Positions 1 to 8,244 are shown, counted from the stretch's first letter. The stretch: 64,000 bases of DNA from Lysobacter ciconiae (GCF_015209725.1 NZ_CP063656.1:789001-853000), one strand, 5' to 3'. The notes: generated by a model from the sequence alone, not told the origin. Translations and numbers: made by a program.

Positions 1-101
1 TGGGCGAACTGCGATTCCAGCTCACGCGCAGCCGTCTGCAACCGTTCGCGCGAGGCGTCGGCGGGCTGCAGGGAGAGGGCGGTGGCGGAAGGCAGGCGCA
101 T
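1..101 (-). CDS. flgJ: FlgJ, flagellar rod assembly protein (N-terminal fragment, cut by window edge)
   Basis: Only the first ~33 codons lie in the window. FlgJ is the periplasmic rod-capping scaffold for rod assembly, in many species fused to a muramidase that opens the peptidoglycan; the part that would show this is outside. The visible end reads ARELESQFA, matching the start of the rod-binding domain (typically ARxFExxFxxxML). The gene follows flgI in the usual flg order. The ATG at 101 is the first in-frame start after a stop that overlaps the flgI end. An ATG overlapping the flgI stop at 153 is followed by a stop after 14 codons and was not used. Identity rests mainly on synteny. Confidence 0.72.
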   Translation of the reverse strand, partial: MRLPSATALSLQPADASRERLQTAARELESQFA

Positions 102-152
102 GCGGAGGTCAGTGCAATTCGTGTGCCTTGCCGCAGGTATCGAAGCAGCTCA

Positions 153-1262
153 TCAGATCACCTCCAGCTCGGCGCGCAGTGCGCCAACCCGTTTGAGCGC
201 CTCAAGGATGGCGACGATATCGCCGGGAGCTGCGCCGACCGCGTTCACCGCGTTCACTATCGCCTGCAGGGATTTGCCTTCCAGCAGAAACATGCGGTTG
301 CCTTCTTCGCTGATCTCGATGGTGGACTGGGGCACGACCGCGGTGACGCCGTTGCCGAACGGCGCCGGCTGGCTGATCTGCGCGCTTTCCATGATCGATA
401 CCGTCAGCGAGCCATGCGAGACGGCCGCCGGCAGCACGCTGACGTGGCCGCCCATGACCACCGTCCCGGTGCGCGCATTGACGATGACCTTGGCCGCCGA
501 CGCGCCCGGGCTGATGTCCAGTGCCTCCAGCTGGGCGAGGAAGCCGATCCGGTCGTTGCCGGGCGCGGCGATCTCGATGGTCACCCCATCCACCGCCCGC
601 GCAAGTCCCGGGCCGAACGCGTTGTTGACCGCGGTGACGATGCGCGAGGCCGTGGTGAAGTCGAACTCGTGCAGGTTCAGGGTGATGGTGTCGGAGGCGG
701 ACGCGCCCCCGGCGACGGCGCGCTCGACCGTCGCGCCGTTGGGGATGCGCCCGCCGTTGGGCGCGTTGACCGAAATCCGTGATCCGTCGCGGCCCGATGC
801 GCCAAAACCGCTGACCATCAGGCTGCCTTGGGCGATCGCGTACACCTGGCCATCGGCGCCCTTGAGCGGCGCCATCAACAGGCTGCCCCCGCGCAAGGAA
901 CCGGCGTTGCCGATCGAGGACACGGTGACGTCGATGGACTGGCCGGGCTTGGCGTAGGGCGGCAACTCGGCGTGGATCGCTACCGCGGCGACGTTCTTGA
1001 GCTGCGGGTTCACGCCCGGCGGCAGGGTCACGCCGAGCTGGTCGAGCATGGTCTTCAGGCTCTGCACGGTGAACTGGGTCTGGCTGGTGCGGTCGCCGCT
1101 GCCGTCCAGGCCGACCACCAGGCCGTAGCCGACCAGCGCATTGCCGCGAACCCCGGCCACCTGGGCGAGGTCCTTGATGCGCTCCGCGCTCGCCGGTCCG
1201 GCGATGAACAGCGCGAGCACCGCGGTAACGGCGATGGAGCGAAGGCGGGTTGATGCACGCAT
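153..1262 (-). CDS. flgI: FlgI, flagellar P-ring protein
   Basis: Periplasmic subunit of the P ring, the bushing around the flagellar rod in the peptidoglycan layer. The product is 369 residues, the usual length. The ATG at 1262 gives a typical Sec signal peptide (MRAS, then AVLALFIAGPASA) followed by the family start RIKDLAQVAGVRGNALVGYG; longer upstream reading would destroy the signal peptide. Further family blocks are GLDGSGDRT near residue 60 and the C-terminal DIVAILEALKRVGAL. It lies 10 bp after flgH and precedes flgJ, in the normal rod/ring order. Confidence 0.97.
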   Translation of the reverse strand: MRASTRLRSIAVTAVLALFIAGPASAERIKDLAQVAGVRGNALVGYGLVVGLDGSGDRTSQTQFTVQSLKTMLDQLGVTLPPGVNPQLKNVAAVAIHAELPPYAKPGQSIDVTVSSIGNAGSLRGGSLLMAPLKGADGQVYAIAQGSLMVSGFGASGRDGSRISVNAPNGGRIPNGATVERAVAGGASASDTITLNLHEFDFTTASRIVTAVNNAFGPGLARAVDGVTIEIAAPGNDRIGFLAQLEALDISPGASAAKVIVNARTGTVVMGGHVSVLPAAVSHGSLTVSIMESAQISQPAPFGNGVTAVVPQSTIEISEEGNRMFLLEGKSLQAIVNAVNAVGAAPGDIVAILEALKRVGALRAELEVI

Positions 1263-1272
1263 GTCGTGCTCC

Positions 1273-2019
1273 TCAGTACGGGAAGGCAGCGGAATTGAAG
1301 AACCGGCCAAGCCAGCCCATTGCATTGGAGCGCGCCAAGGTGCCGCGCCCGCCATAGACGATCTGCGCGTTGCCGACCCGATCGGACGTAATGCGGTTGT
1401 CGGGTCCGATATCGGCCGTGCGCACGATCCCTTGAACCTGGACCAGCTCGTCGCCCTGGTTCAGGCGCACCTGCTTCTGCCCGCTGACCAGCAGGTTGCC
1501 GTTGCCCAGGTCCTTGACCACGCTGACGGTGACCTCGCCGTCCAGGCGGTTGCTCTGGGTGGAATCGCCGGAGCCGCTGAAGTCCCGGCCCGCATCGATC
1601 TCCGCCTGCAGGATCGCATTGCCCTTGTAGCTGACCGGCACCCCGGCGATGACCGGCGCGCCCATGCTGAGGCCGGACTTCTTGGATACGGCCGTTTTTG
1701 CCCGCGAGGTGGAGGACGTCCGTTCGACCAGGACGACCGTCAACAGGTCGCCGACCTCGCGCGCCTTGTTGTCCTGGAACAGCCGCAAGCGATGGCCACC
1801 GCCGCCGGCCTGGCTGCCGTAGATCGAGCCGCTGCCCTGCTGTTCGTAGCCCGCCGCGCCGGGCGTCGGCACAGCGGCCGTCTGCACGTGGGCGGCGTCC
1901 AGCGGAGCCAGCGGCGCGACATCGGCGAACGGCCGCACGTCGCCGACGATGCTTGCGCAGCCGGCCAGGAGCAGCAGCGACAGCGCGCCGATCGCCGCCG
2001 TGAAGGAGAGAGTGTTCAT
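1273..2019 (-). CDS. flgH: FlgH, flagellar L-ring lipoprotein
   Basis: Outer-membrane L-ring subunit, about 248 residues. The N-terminus (MNTLSF, then LSLLLLAGCAS) is a lipoprotein signal with lipobox LAGC, as expected for FlgH. The C-terminal half has the family pattern: NLLVSGQKQV, GDELVQVQGIVR, NRITSDRVGNAQI and a terminal RFFNSAAFPY. An alternative GTG start at 2028 overlaps the flgG stop as GTGA and would add three residues; it could support translational coupling. Neither start has a strong Shine-Dalgarno sequence. It sits between flgG and flgI in the flgB-J operon. Confidence 0.96.
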   Translation of the reverse strand: MNTLSFTAAIGALSLLLLAGCASIVGDVRPFADVAPLAPLDAAHVQTAAVPTPGAAGYEQQGSGSIYGSQAGGGGHRLRLFQDNKAREVGDLLTVVLVERTSSTSRAKTAVSKKSGLSMGAPVIAGVPVSYKGNAILQAEIDAGRDFSGSGDSTQSNRLDGEVTVSVVKDLGNGNLLVSGQKQVRLNQGDELVQVQGIVRTADIGPDNRITSDRVGNAQIVYGGRGTLARSNAMGWLGRFFNSAAFPY

Positions 2020-2024
2020 GTCCG

Positions 2025-2810
2025 TCACAGGTTCTGGTTGAGGAAGCCGAGCATCTGGTCGGTGGTGGAAATCGCCTTGGCGTTGGTCTCATAGGCGCGC
2101 TGGGTCTCGATCATCGACACCAGCTCCTCGACCACGTTGACGTTGCTGCCTTCCAGCGCGCCCTGCACCAGCAGGCCGGCGCCGTTTTCGCCCGGCGCAC
2201 CCTGCTGGGCGGGACCACTGGCGCCGGTTTCCACGTACAGGTTGCCGCCCTTGGCCTGCAGGCCAGCGGGGTTGATGAAGTCGGAAACAATCAGCGCGCC
2301 GACCTGCACGCCCTCGGGCTGCCCGGCGATCTGCACGGTGATGGTGCCGTCGCCGGCGATGGTCACGCTCTGCGCCCCTTCCGGAAGTTGCAGGCCAGGC
2401 TGCACCGGATAGCCGGCATTGGTGACCAGCTCGCCCTGCGAGTTGATCTGGAAACTGCCGTCGCGCGTGTAGGCGGGACTGCCGTCGGGCATCAGCACCT
2501 CGAAGAACCCGCGACCGTTGATCGCGACATCCAGTGCATTGCCGGTCTGCGACAGGTTGCCCTGGGTGAACTGCTTGTCGGTCGCGGCCACGCGCACGCC
2601 GGTGCCGGTCGACAGGCCGGTCGGCAACTGGGTCTGCTCGGACGACGCACCGCCAGCCTGGCGGACGTTCTGGTACAGCAGGTCCTCGAAGCTGGCGCGG
2701 TCGCGCTTGAAACCCGTGGTGTTGGTGTTGGCGAGGTTGTTGGAGATCACCGCCATGCGCGTCTGCTGCGCGTCGAGGCCGGTCTTGGCGATCCAGAGTG
2801 CCTGGGTCAT
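2025..2810 (-). CDS. flgG: FlgG, distal rod protein
   Basis: Axial protein forming the distal flagellar rod, 261 residues, the standard length. It shows the N-terminal flagellar rod/hook signature SNNLANTNTTGFKRDRA near residue 25, the internal GRGFFEVLMPDG repeat-domain block, and the C-terminal LEGSNVNVVEELVSMIETQR followed by AYETNAKAISTTDQMLGFLN. The N- and C-terminal helices pair in the assembled rod. It is separated from upstream flgF by a 63-bp gap, the longest inside the operon, which contains a small hairpin. Confidence 0.98.
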   Translation of the reverse strand: MTQALWIAKTGLDAQQTRMAVISNNLANTNTTGFKRDRASFEDLLYQNVRQAGGASSEQTQLPTGLSTGTGVRVAATDKQFTQGNLSQTGNALDVAINGRGFFEVLMPDGSPAYTRDGSFQINSQGELVTNAGYPVQPGLQLPEGAQSVTIAGDGTITVQIAGQPEGVQVGALIVSDFINPAGLQAKGGNLYVETGASGPAQQGAPGENGAGLLVQGALEGSNVNVVEELVSMIETQRAYETNAKAISTTDQMLGFLNQNL

Positions 2811-2840
2811 GGGGAAATCCTCCGCGGATAATGGGGTGGA

Positions 2841-2857
2841 TCGGCTGCATCAGCCGA
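2841..2857 (-). other. Perfect 7-bp hairpin in the flgF-flgG gap
   Basis: TCGGCTG and CAGCCGA flank a three-base CAT loop, in the only sizeable spacer (63 bp) inside the rod/hook operon. There is no U-tract after it, so it is not a canonical terminator. It could be an mRNA-processing or attenuation element, or simply chance in GC-rich sequence. Confidence 0.35.
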
Positions 2858-2873
2858 GCGGGTCTAAATAAAA

Positions 2874-3623
2874 TCAGCGCGCCGAGAGCAGCGAGTTGCT
2901 GGCCTTGGCGTTGTCATCGCCACTCTGCAAGACGCGTACCTGCATCTCGAACTGGCGCGAAAGCTGGATCATGGAAACGAGCATCGACGTGCTGTCGACG
3001 TTGCTTTGTTCCAGCGCGCCGGAGGTCAGCACGGCGCCGGCCGCCGGTGGCAGCGGCTCGCTCCCCGCGGGCAGGTGCATCAGGCCGTCATCGCCGCGCT
3101 CCAGGTCCGCGGTGCGTGCGGCTGCGATCTGCAGGCGCCCGACTTCGGCCATGGTGTTGGCGGGTTGGCCCAGCGGAACCACGGAAATCGTGCCGTCGTT
3201 GCCGATCAGCATCGACTCATGCGGCGGTATCGCGATCGGCGCGCCGTTCTGGTCGAGTACGGACAGGCCGGCCGCGGTGGTCAGCAGGCCGTTCTGGCTG
3301 AGTTGCAGGTTGCCGGCGCGGGTGTAGGCCACCTGTCCGCCGGGCGATTGCACGGCCAGCCAGCGATCCCCGTTCATCGCCACGTCCAGCGCGTTGCCGG
3401 TGGCGTTGATGGCGCCGGCGGTGTCGCTGACGCCGAGCGTGCTGTAGGTCGCCGCGATTCGGGAGTCGTGTCCCTCGCCCTCCACCGGACGGGCCACGGT
3501 GCCGGCAAGCGTGGCCTGGAAACCGACCGTGTTGGCGTTGGCGAGGTTGTGCGAGACCGCGCCCTGCGCGCGCAAGGTGGCGCTGGCGCCGGTCATCGCC
3601 ACGTACATGGCCTTGTCGATCAT
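2874..3623 (-). CDS. flgF: FlgF, proximal rod protein
   Basis: Proximal-rod axial protein of 249 residues, the usual size. It contains the rod signature SHNLANANTVGFQATLAG near residue 25, a central block GDRWLAVQSPGGQVAYTRAG, and the C-terminal LEQSNVDSTSMLVSMIQLSR with FEMQVRVLQSGDDNAKASNSLL. The degenerate NLAN block (SHNLANAN rather than SNNLANAN) and the shorter D1 domain separate it from FlgG. It lies 25 bp downstream of flgE. Confidence 0.96.
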   Translation of the reverse strand: MIDKAMYVAMTGASATLRAQGAVSHNLANANTVGFQATLAGTVARPVEGEGHDSRIAATYSTLGVSDTAGAINATGNALDVAMNGDRWLAVQSPGGQVAYTRAGNLQLSQNGLLTTAAGLSVLDQNGAPIAIPPHESMLIGNDGTISVVPLGQPANTMAEVGRLQIAAARTADLERGDDGLMHLPAGSEPLPPAAGAVLTSGALEQSNVDSTSMLVSMIQLSRQFEMQVRVLQSGDDNAKASNSLLSAR

Positions 3624-3648
3624 CGCGCGAGCCTCCGGCTATCGGCCA

Positions 3649-4869
3649 TCAGCGGATGTTGATCACGGTCTGGGTGATCTGGTCCTGGGTGGAGATCATC
3701 TGCGCGTTTGCCTGGAAGTTGCGCTGCGCAGTGATCATGTTGACCAGTTGCTCGGTCAGGTCGACGTTGGACGCTTCCAGCGCTCCGCCCTGGACCATCC
3801 CGAACGCCGACGAGCCGGCGGTACCCACGCGCGGATCGCCCGATTCGGCGGTCTCCGCCCAAGCGTTGTCGCCCAGCGACTGCAGGCCCTGCGGGTTGGC
3901 GAAGTTGGTCAAGGCCACCTGCCCCAGCGGAGTGGATACGCCGTTGGTGTAGCGGGCGTTGACGATGCCTTCGGCGGATACCTCGATGCCGGTCAGACGG
4001 CCGGTCGCGTGGCCGTCCTGGACCAGCGCCGATACCCCGAACTTGTTGCCGTACTGGGTGGAGTTGCCAAGGTCCAGGGTGACGGCCATCGGCGCGGCGC
4101 CGTTGCCCGGATCGTGGGCAGGCATCGGAAAGCGGCCCGGACTGGGCGAGAGCAGTGCACCGGTGTCGGAGTACTGCAGGGTCGTCGGCGCGCCGGCCAC
4201 GGTGCCGTCGATGGAGGTGTGGATCTGCCACTCGTTGGGGTTGGCGGTCTTCACGAAATGCATCGATTGCGTATGTGCCGCACCCAGCGAGTCGTAGACT
4301 GTCAGCGACGTGGTGTGGGTGTAGCTCTCCGGGTCATTGGCGTCGAACGGCGTGACTGCCGGCGGCTTGGCCTCGGCCGAGAGGTTGGTGCCGATGTCGA
4401 CCCTGCCGGTCGCCTGGGGAGGCGCATCGCCGACCGCCAGCTGCAGGTCGCCCAGCTTTCCGGTATCAAAGCCCGTACCGCTGGCGCTGGGCGGGAATAC
4501 CTGCAGGCGGTGGCCGGCCGGATTGACCACGAAACCATCGCTGTCGGCACCGAAGTTGCCGGCGCGCGAGTACACGGTGGCGCCGTTGTTGGACATTGTG
4601 AAAAAGCCCTGGCCGCTGATCGCCAGGTCGAGCGCCTTGCCGCTGAACTCCACATTGCCCTGGTCGAACTGCTGGGCGACCTGGGCCAGCTTGACGCCCG
4701 CGCCGATGGCGTTTCGCGACAGGCCGTAGGCGGAAACGGGAAACACATCGGCGAATTCGGCCCGCGATTGCTTGAAGCCGAGGGTGTTGGAGTTGGCGAT
4801 GTTGTTGGAGGTGACGTTGAGGTCGGACGTGGCCGCGTTCATGCCACTGAGCGAGATGCGGAAACTCAT
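3649..4869 (-). CDS. flgE: FlgE, flagellar hook protein
   Basis: Structural subunit of the flagellar hook, 406 residues, within the family range. N-terminal SFRISLSGMNAATSDLNVTS and NNIANSNTLGFKQSRAEFAD are the hook signature; the C-terminal LEASNVDLTEQLVNMITAQR and NFQANAQMISTQDQITQTVI form the paired D0 helix. The central part carries the variable surface domains (D1/D2). The subunits are exported by the flagellar type III apparatus, so no signal peptide is expected or seen. It lies between flgD (hook cap) and flgF. Confidence 0.98.
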   Translation of the reverse strand: MSFRISLSGMNAATSDLNVTSNNIANSNTLGFKQSRAEFADVFPVSAYGLSRNAIGAGVKLAQVAQQFDQGNVEFSGKALDLAISGQGFFTMSNNGATVYSRAGNFGADSDGFVVNPAGHRLQVFPPSASGTGFDTGKLGDLQLAVGDAPPQATGRVDIGTNLSAEAKPPAVTPFDANDPESYTHTTSLTVYDSLGAAHTQSMHFVKTANPNEWQIHTSIDGTVAGAPTTLQYSDTGALLSPSPGRFPMPAHDPGNGAAPMAVTLDLGNSTQYGNKFGVSALVQDGHATGRLTGIEVSAEGIVNARYTNGVSTPLGQVALTNFANPQGLQSLGDNAWAETAESGDPRVGTAGSSAFGMVQGGALEASNVDLTEQLVNMITAQRNFQANAQMISTQDQITQTVINIR

Positions 4870-4905
4870 GCGGTGTGCTCCTGGAGGGGCGGTGGGAGGC
4901 GGCGG

Positions 4906-5574
4906 TCAGCCGACACGACGGATCGAGGACAGCGCGTGGCTGCCCAGACCCGAAAGGTTGAGGACGAGCCCGGTCGGCTCGATGGAAACGCTGTCGACCT
5001 TCGCGGCCAGGCGCAGGTCGAGTGCTTGCGCGTCCTTGCCTGTTCCGGCGGTCGCGCGCATGGAGTACGTGCCCGCCGCGATGGGCTCGCCGTCATCGTT
5101 GCGGCCGTCCCACTGCCACGGGACATTGCCGGCCGCGCCGGCCTCGACGCTGGTGCGACGCACGATCGCGCCGGCGCTGTCGACGATCTCGATCTGGATG
5201 GTCCCCGCAGAGGTCGCGACGATCTCTCCTCGGGTGGCTGCCCCGGCCGCCAGCTGAACCGTGTCGGCCGCGACCAGCGCCTCACGCCCGACCAGGCTGG
5301 CTGCTCGCAGCGTCTGATCGGACTCCATCACGCTGGCCATCGAGCCCATCGCAGACTGCATGTCGTCGATGCCCTGCACGGTGGAGAACTGCGCCAGCTG
5401 GCCGAGGAACTGGTTGTTGTCCAGCGGCTTGAGCGGGTCCTGGTTCTTGAGCTGCTCGGTCATCAGGCGCAGGAAGTCGGCCTGGCCCAGCGAGGTGCTG
5501 CGGTCCTTGGCCTGTGGCGCCAAACCGAGCGAGCCGTAAGGGTTCTCTTTGCCGGTGGCGGGGATGCTGGTCAT
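4906..5574 (-). CDS. flgD: FlgD, hook-cap scaffolding protein
   Basis: Assembly scaffold that caps the growing hook, 222 residues. The conserved N-terminal region reads LGQADFLRLMTEQLKNQDPL followed by KPLDNNQFLGQLAQFSTVQG, near residues 28-70. The rest fits the FlgD Tudor-like and FlgD-Ig (FlgD4) arrangement, with WQWDGRNDDGEPIAAGTYS near residue 150 as the Ig-like hallmark. It is 27 bp downstream of flgC and 36 bp upstream of flgE. Confidence 0.97.
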   Translation of the reverse strand: MTSIPATGKENPYGSLGLAPQAKDRSTSLGQADFLRLMTEQLKNQDPLKPLDNNQFLGQLAQFSTVQGIDDMQSAMGSMASVMESDQTLRAASLVGREALVAADTVQLAAGAATRGEIVATSAGTIQIEIVDSAGAIVRRTSVEAGAAGNVPWQWDGRNDDGEPIAAGTYSMRATAGTGKDAQALDLRLAAKVDSVSIEPTGLVLNLSGLGSHALSSIRRVG

Positions 5575-5601
5575 GGCTTCGTCTCTTCAGTGCGGGGTGG
5601 G

Positions 5602-6009
5602 CTACTTGCCCAGGTTCAAAGTCGCCATGGCCAGTTCCTTGGCGGTGTTGAACACCTCCACGTTGGCCTGGTAGCTGCGGGAAGCGGAGATCATGTCGAC
5701 CATCTGGGCGACCGGATCGATGTCGGGCGCATAGACGTAGCCGCCCTCGTCCGCCAGCGGATGCCCCGGGTCGTAGCGGCGGATCGGCGCGGCGTCGGAC
5801 CGGGTGACATCCTTGACCTGCACGCCGGCCAGTTCGGGCTTGCCGGCGACCGCTTCGGAGGAAAACACCGGATGCAGCGGGCGGTACACCGCATCCGGGT
5901 CGCCCGACACCGAGTCCGCATTGGCCAGGTTGCTGGCCACGGTGCTCAAACGCACCGACTGCGCGTTCATCGCCGAGCCGGCGACGTCGAATATTGGAAG
6001 GTTGCCCAT
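5602..6009 (-). CDS. flgC: FlgC, proximal rod protein
   Basis: Proximal rod subunit of 135 residues, typical for FlgC. Its N-terminus IFDVAGSAMNAQSVRLSTVA and SNLANADSV is the rod signature; the C-terminal PVAQMVDMISASRSYQANVE and VFNTAKELAMATLNLGK is nearly invariant in the family. It follows flgB by 12 bp, which suggests coupled translation of the two small rod proteins. Confidence 0.98.
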   Translation of the reverse strand: MGNLPIFDVAGSAMNAQSVRLSTVASNLANADSVSGDPDAVYRPLHPVFSSEAVAGKPELAGVQVKDVTRSDAAPIRRYDPGHPLADEGGYVYAPDIDPVAQMVDMISASRSYQANVEVFNTAKELAMATLNLGK

Positions 6010-6021
6010 GACGATTGCCCC

Positions 6022-6381
6022 TTATTGCCCGGTGATCGCGGTCAACATCCCGCGCACCTTGGACTCGACGAAGGACAACGACGCCCGGTATTCCAGCGAC
6101 GCCTGGGCGAAAGCCGCCTTGGCGCGCTCACCGTCCACCGTGTTTCCGTCCATGCTGGGCTGGCTGGATGCAGGCGCGTACCGGGCGCCCTGCGCCGCCT
6201 GGGCGATGGGATCGCCTGCCCCCACACCGGGTTGCAGTGCCGCACTCAGCGCGCGGCTGAAGTCCATGTCCTGGGCCTGGAACCCGGGAGTGTCCGCGTT
6301 TGCCAGGTTGGAGGCGAGCAACTGCAGGCGCTGCTCGCGCAGGGCAAGTGCGGTGCCGTGGATACCAAGGAAATCAGACAT
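6022..6381 (-). CDS. flgB: FlgB, proximal rod protein
   Basis: Proximal rod subunit, the first gene of the flg rod/hook operon, 119 residues (slightly short; 130-140 is common). N-terminal ALALREQRLQLLASNLANAD and TPGFQAQDMDF are the FlgB signature, and EYRASLSFVESKVRGMLTAI closes the protein. A GGAAGG Shine-Dalgarno sequence precedes the ATG. A sigma-54 -24/-12 element lies about 35-50 bp upstream, so transcription of flgB-J probably starts here rather than only by read-through from cheV. Confidence 0.96.
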   Translation of the reverse strand: MSDFLGIHGTALALREQRLQLLASNLANADTPGFQAQDMDFSRALSAALQPGVGAGDPIAQAAQGARYAPASSQPSMDGNTVDGERAKAAFAQASLEYRASLSFVESKVRGMLTAITGQ

Positions 6382-6415
6382 TGCGCCTTCCGGAGTGCGG
6401 GTTCACCCGAACTCA

Positions 6416-6431
6416 AGCAAGGCGCGTGCCA
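6416..6431 (-). promoter_or_regulatory. Sigma-54 (RpoN) -24/-12 promoter of the flgB operon
   Basis: Read on the minus strand: TGGCACGCGCCTTGCT. It has the invariant GG and GC with exactly ten bases between them and matches the consensus TGGCAC-N5-TTGCW almost completely. It lies 35 bp upstream of the flgB ATG in the 70-bp cheV-flgB gap. In Xanthomonas and Pseudomonas, rod/hook operons are known to be RpoN/FleQ class II targets. No enhancer site for the activator was assigned. Confidence 0.88.
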
Positions 6432-6451
6432 CAAGCCCGCCACGACAGGCG

Positions 6452-7384
6452 TCAGCTGTCCCTTTGCAGGGTGTTCATACGCTCGACGATGCGTTGGGCC
6501 AGTTCGCTCTCGGAGTATTTGGGCACGAAATCGTCCGCGCCCACGCGCTCGACCATCGCGTGGTTGAACACCCCCGACAGCGAGGTATGCAGCAGGACGT
6601 ACAGTCCACGCAGCATCGGGTCGCGCCGGATTTCCGTCGTCAGCGTGTAGCCGTCCATCGCGGGCATCTCGATATCGGAGATCACCATCGCGTAACGCAG
6701 GTGCGGCGCTTGGCCACTCTCGGCCAGTTGCTGCAGATGCTCCAGTGCCTGGCGGCCGTCGGAAAGCAGGGTCGCAGGCAAGCCAAGCTGCTCCAGGACC
6801 GAGCGGATCTGGTTGCGCGCAACCCGGGAGTCGTCGACGACCAGCACTTCCTGCGGCGAGCCGGCAGCCGGCTGCAGGGGCACGATGCTGCCGACATCGC
6901 TTTTGCGCGGCGACGACTCGGCGAGCACGCTTTCCACGTCGATCAGCTGGATCAACTCTCCCTGGTGCCGGGTCACACCGGTCAGGTAGTTGCCCTCGCC
7001 ACCCATATCGGGCGGCGGCTGGATGTCCTCCACCGCGATGTTGACGATGCGGTCGACCCCCGCCACCAGGAAGCCCTGCACGCTGCGATTGAATTCGGTA
7101 ACCACCAGATACCCCGGGTCCGCGGTGCCCTCCGTGTCATGGCCAATGGCCCGCGCCAGGTCCAGCACCGGCACCGTGCGGCCGCGGATGTCGGCCGCCC
7201 CGCTGAAGGCGGCCGGCAGCTGCGGCAAGGTAAACAGGGGCGGGCGGGGGATGACTTCCTGGACCTTGAAGACGTTGACGCCAAAAAGCTGACGCGGTCC
7301 CAGCCGGAACAGCAACAGCGCAAGCCGGTTGTGTCCCGCCAGACGGGTGCGTTGGTCGATCCGGTCCAGTAATTGATGGGTCAT
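6452..7384 (-). CDS. cheV: CheV, chemotaxis coupling protein (CheW-receiver fusion)
   Basis: Couples chemoreceptors to CheA and has its own phosphorylatable receiver domain, used for adaptation. The product is 310 residues: CheW-like domain (about 10-165, beginning LLDRIDQRTRLAGHNRLALL) and receiver domain (about 180-305). Receiver residues are intact: the DD pair in EVLVVDDSRVARN, the phospho-acceptor Asp in VISDIEMPAMDGY, Ser/Thr in LLHTSLSG, and Lys in FVPKY. It lies upstream of flgB in the same orientation, a common arrangement in pseudomonads and xanthomonads. A sigma-28-like promoter sits almost directly against its ATG. Confidence 0.96.
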   Translation of the reverse strand: MTHQLLDRIDQRTRLAGHNRLALLLFRLGPRQLFGVNVFKVQEVIPRPPLFTLPQLPAAFSGAADIRGRTVPVLDLARAIGHDTEGTADPGYLVVTEFNRSVQGFLVAGVDRIVNIAVEDIQPPPDMGGEGNYLTGVTRHQGELIQLIDVESVLAESSPRKSDVGSIVPLQPAAGSPQEVLVVDDSRVARNQIRSVLEQLGLPATLLSDGRQALEHLQQLAESGQAPHLRYAMVISDIEMPAMDGYTLTTEIRRDPMLRGLYVLLHTSLSGVFNHAMVERVGADDFVPKYSESELAQRIVERMNTLQRDS

Positions 7385-7390
7385 GCAGCG

Positions 7391-7417
7391 TTTTCGGCGC
7401 TCCGGGTCAAATCTTGA
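7391..7417 (-). promoter_or_regulatory. Candidate sigma-28 (FliA) promoter of cheV
   Basis: Minus strand: TCAAGATT, eleven bases, GCCGAAAA, close to the FliA consensus TAAAGTTT-N11-GCCGATAA with correct spacing. The -10 element ends only six bases before the cheV ATG, so the predicted transcript would be leaderless or nearly so. Match quality is good but not perfect. Confidence 0.65.
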
Positions 7418-7469
7418 GCCCTGACCTTCGGCATCGAGTGCCAGTGCTCGTGGCTGACACGGCAGCGGG

Positions 7470-7485
7470 TGGCATGCGAATTGCT
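7470..7485 (+). promoter_or_regulatory. Sigma-54 (RpoN) -24/-12 promoter of flgA-flgM-flgN
   Basis: TGGCATGCGAATTGCT contains GG and GC separated by exactly ten bases, as sigma-54 holoenzyme requires. It lies about 80 bp before the flgA start, in the intergenic region divergent from cheV. Together with the flgB-operon site it places both flagellar transcription units under RpoN. Confidence 0.82.
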
Positions 7486-7565
7486 TCTCTTAACCATGCG
7501 ACGCGTGCAGACCAGCATTCCGCTGCGCCTGCCGTGTCGATCCAGCCACTGCCGTGAGGAGCAAC

Positions 7566-8225
7566 GTGCGCGTCCTATTGCTGATCCTGATAACCCTCGT
7601 CGTGTTGAGCAGTGCCTCGGCGGCGCGTGCGGCCACAGAAGTCGTGGACATACAGGTCATCCGCGGCGCGGCGCTGGAGGCCCTGGGCTTGTCGGGCACA
7701 CGCTCCCGCGCCATGGTCGACTCCGCGCTGCGCCTGCAACCGTGCGCCGCCCCCCTGCAGGCGACGCCGACGGGACCACGAACGGTCGAGGTGCGTTGCA
7801 CGGACGCACCCGGCTGGAGGCTCTTTGTGCCGGTCAGGGTGGTGCGCGAAGCCCAGGTCGTCGTGCTTACCCGGCCCGTCTCCGCGGGAACGACGATCAC
7901 TGCCGACGACGTCGAGGTGCGCCGGCAAAGAGTCCACGGCGGTGCCGCCTATGCCGAGCCTTCCACCGTGATCGGCATGACCGCAACGCAGGGACTGGCG
8001 TCGGGCGCCGCGCTTGGCGATAACGTTCTCTCGACGGGCCCGTTGTTGCAACGCGGCGATCCGGTGATCCTGGTATCGCGCGCCGGTGGGATCGAGGTGC
8101 GGATGGCGGGCCGCTCCCTCGGCCGCGCAGCACCCGGCGACACGGTATCGGTGGAGAACCTGGGCTCCAGGCGTATAGTGCGCGGTCGCTTGATCGGAGA
8201 GGGGACGGTGGAAGTCGGAAGCTGA
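7566..8225 (+). CDS. flgA: FlgA, P-ring assembly chaperone
   Basis: Periplasmic chaperone that assists FlgI assembly into the P ring, about 219 residues. The N-terminus is a Sec signal (VRVLLLILITLVVLSSASAA, then RAA). The middle and C-terminal parts contain the SAF domain: VVVLTRPVSAGTTITADDVE, then LASGAALGDNVLSTGPLLQRG, then GRAAPGDTVSVENLGSRRIV and RGRLIGEGTVEVG. The GTG at 7566 is preferred because AGGAG ends four bases before it; a GTG at 7554 in the same frame would add four residues. It is divergent to cheV/flgB and heads a flgA-flgM-flgN unit. Confidence 0.95.
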   Translation: MRVLLLILITLVVLSSASAARAATEVVDIQVIRGAALEALGLSGTRSRAMVDSALRLQPCAAPLQATPTGPRTVEVRCTDAPGWRLFVPVRVVREAQVVVLTRPVSAGTTITADDVEVRRQRVHGGAAYAEPSTVIGMTATQGLASGAALGDNVLSTGPLLQRGDPVILVSRAGGIEVRMAGRSLGRAAPGDTVSVENLGSRRIVRGRLIGEGTVEVGS

Positions 8226-8244
8226 ACGCGACGGCCTTCCGCCC

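Noticed and set aside
3499..6567. A 1022-codon open frame on the plus strand
   Set aside because: It runs antisense to flgE, flgD, flgC and flgB, all of which are unmistakable. Long antisense frames are expected at this GC content.
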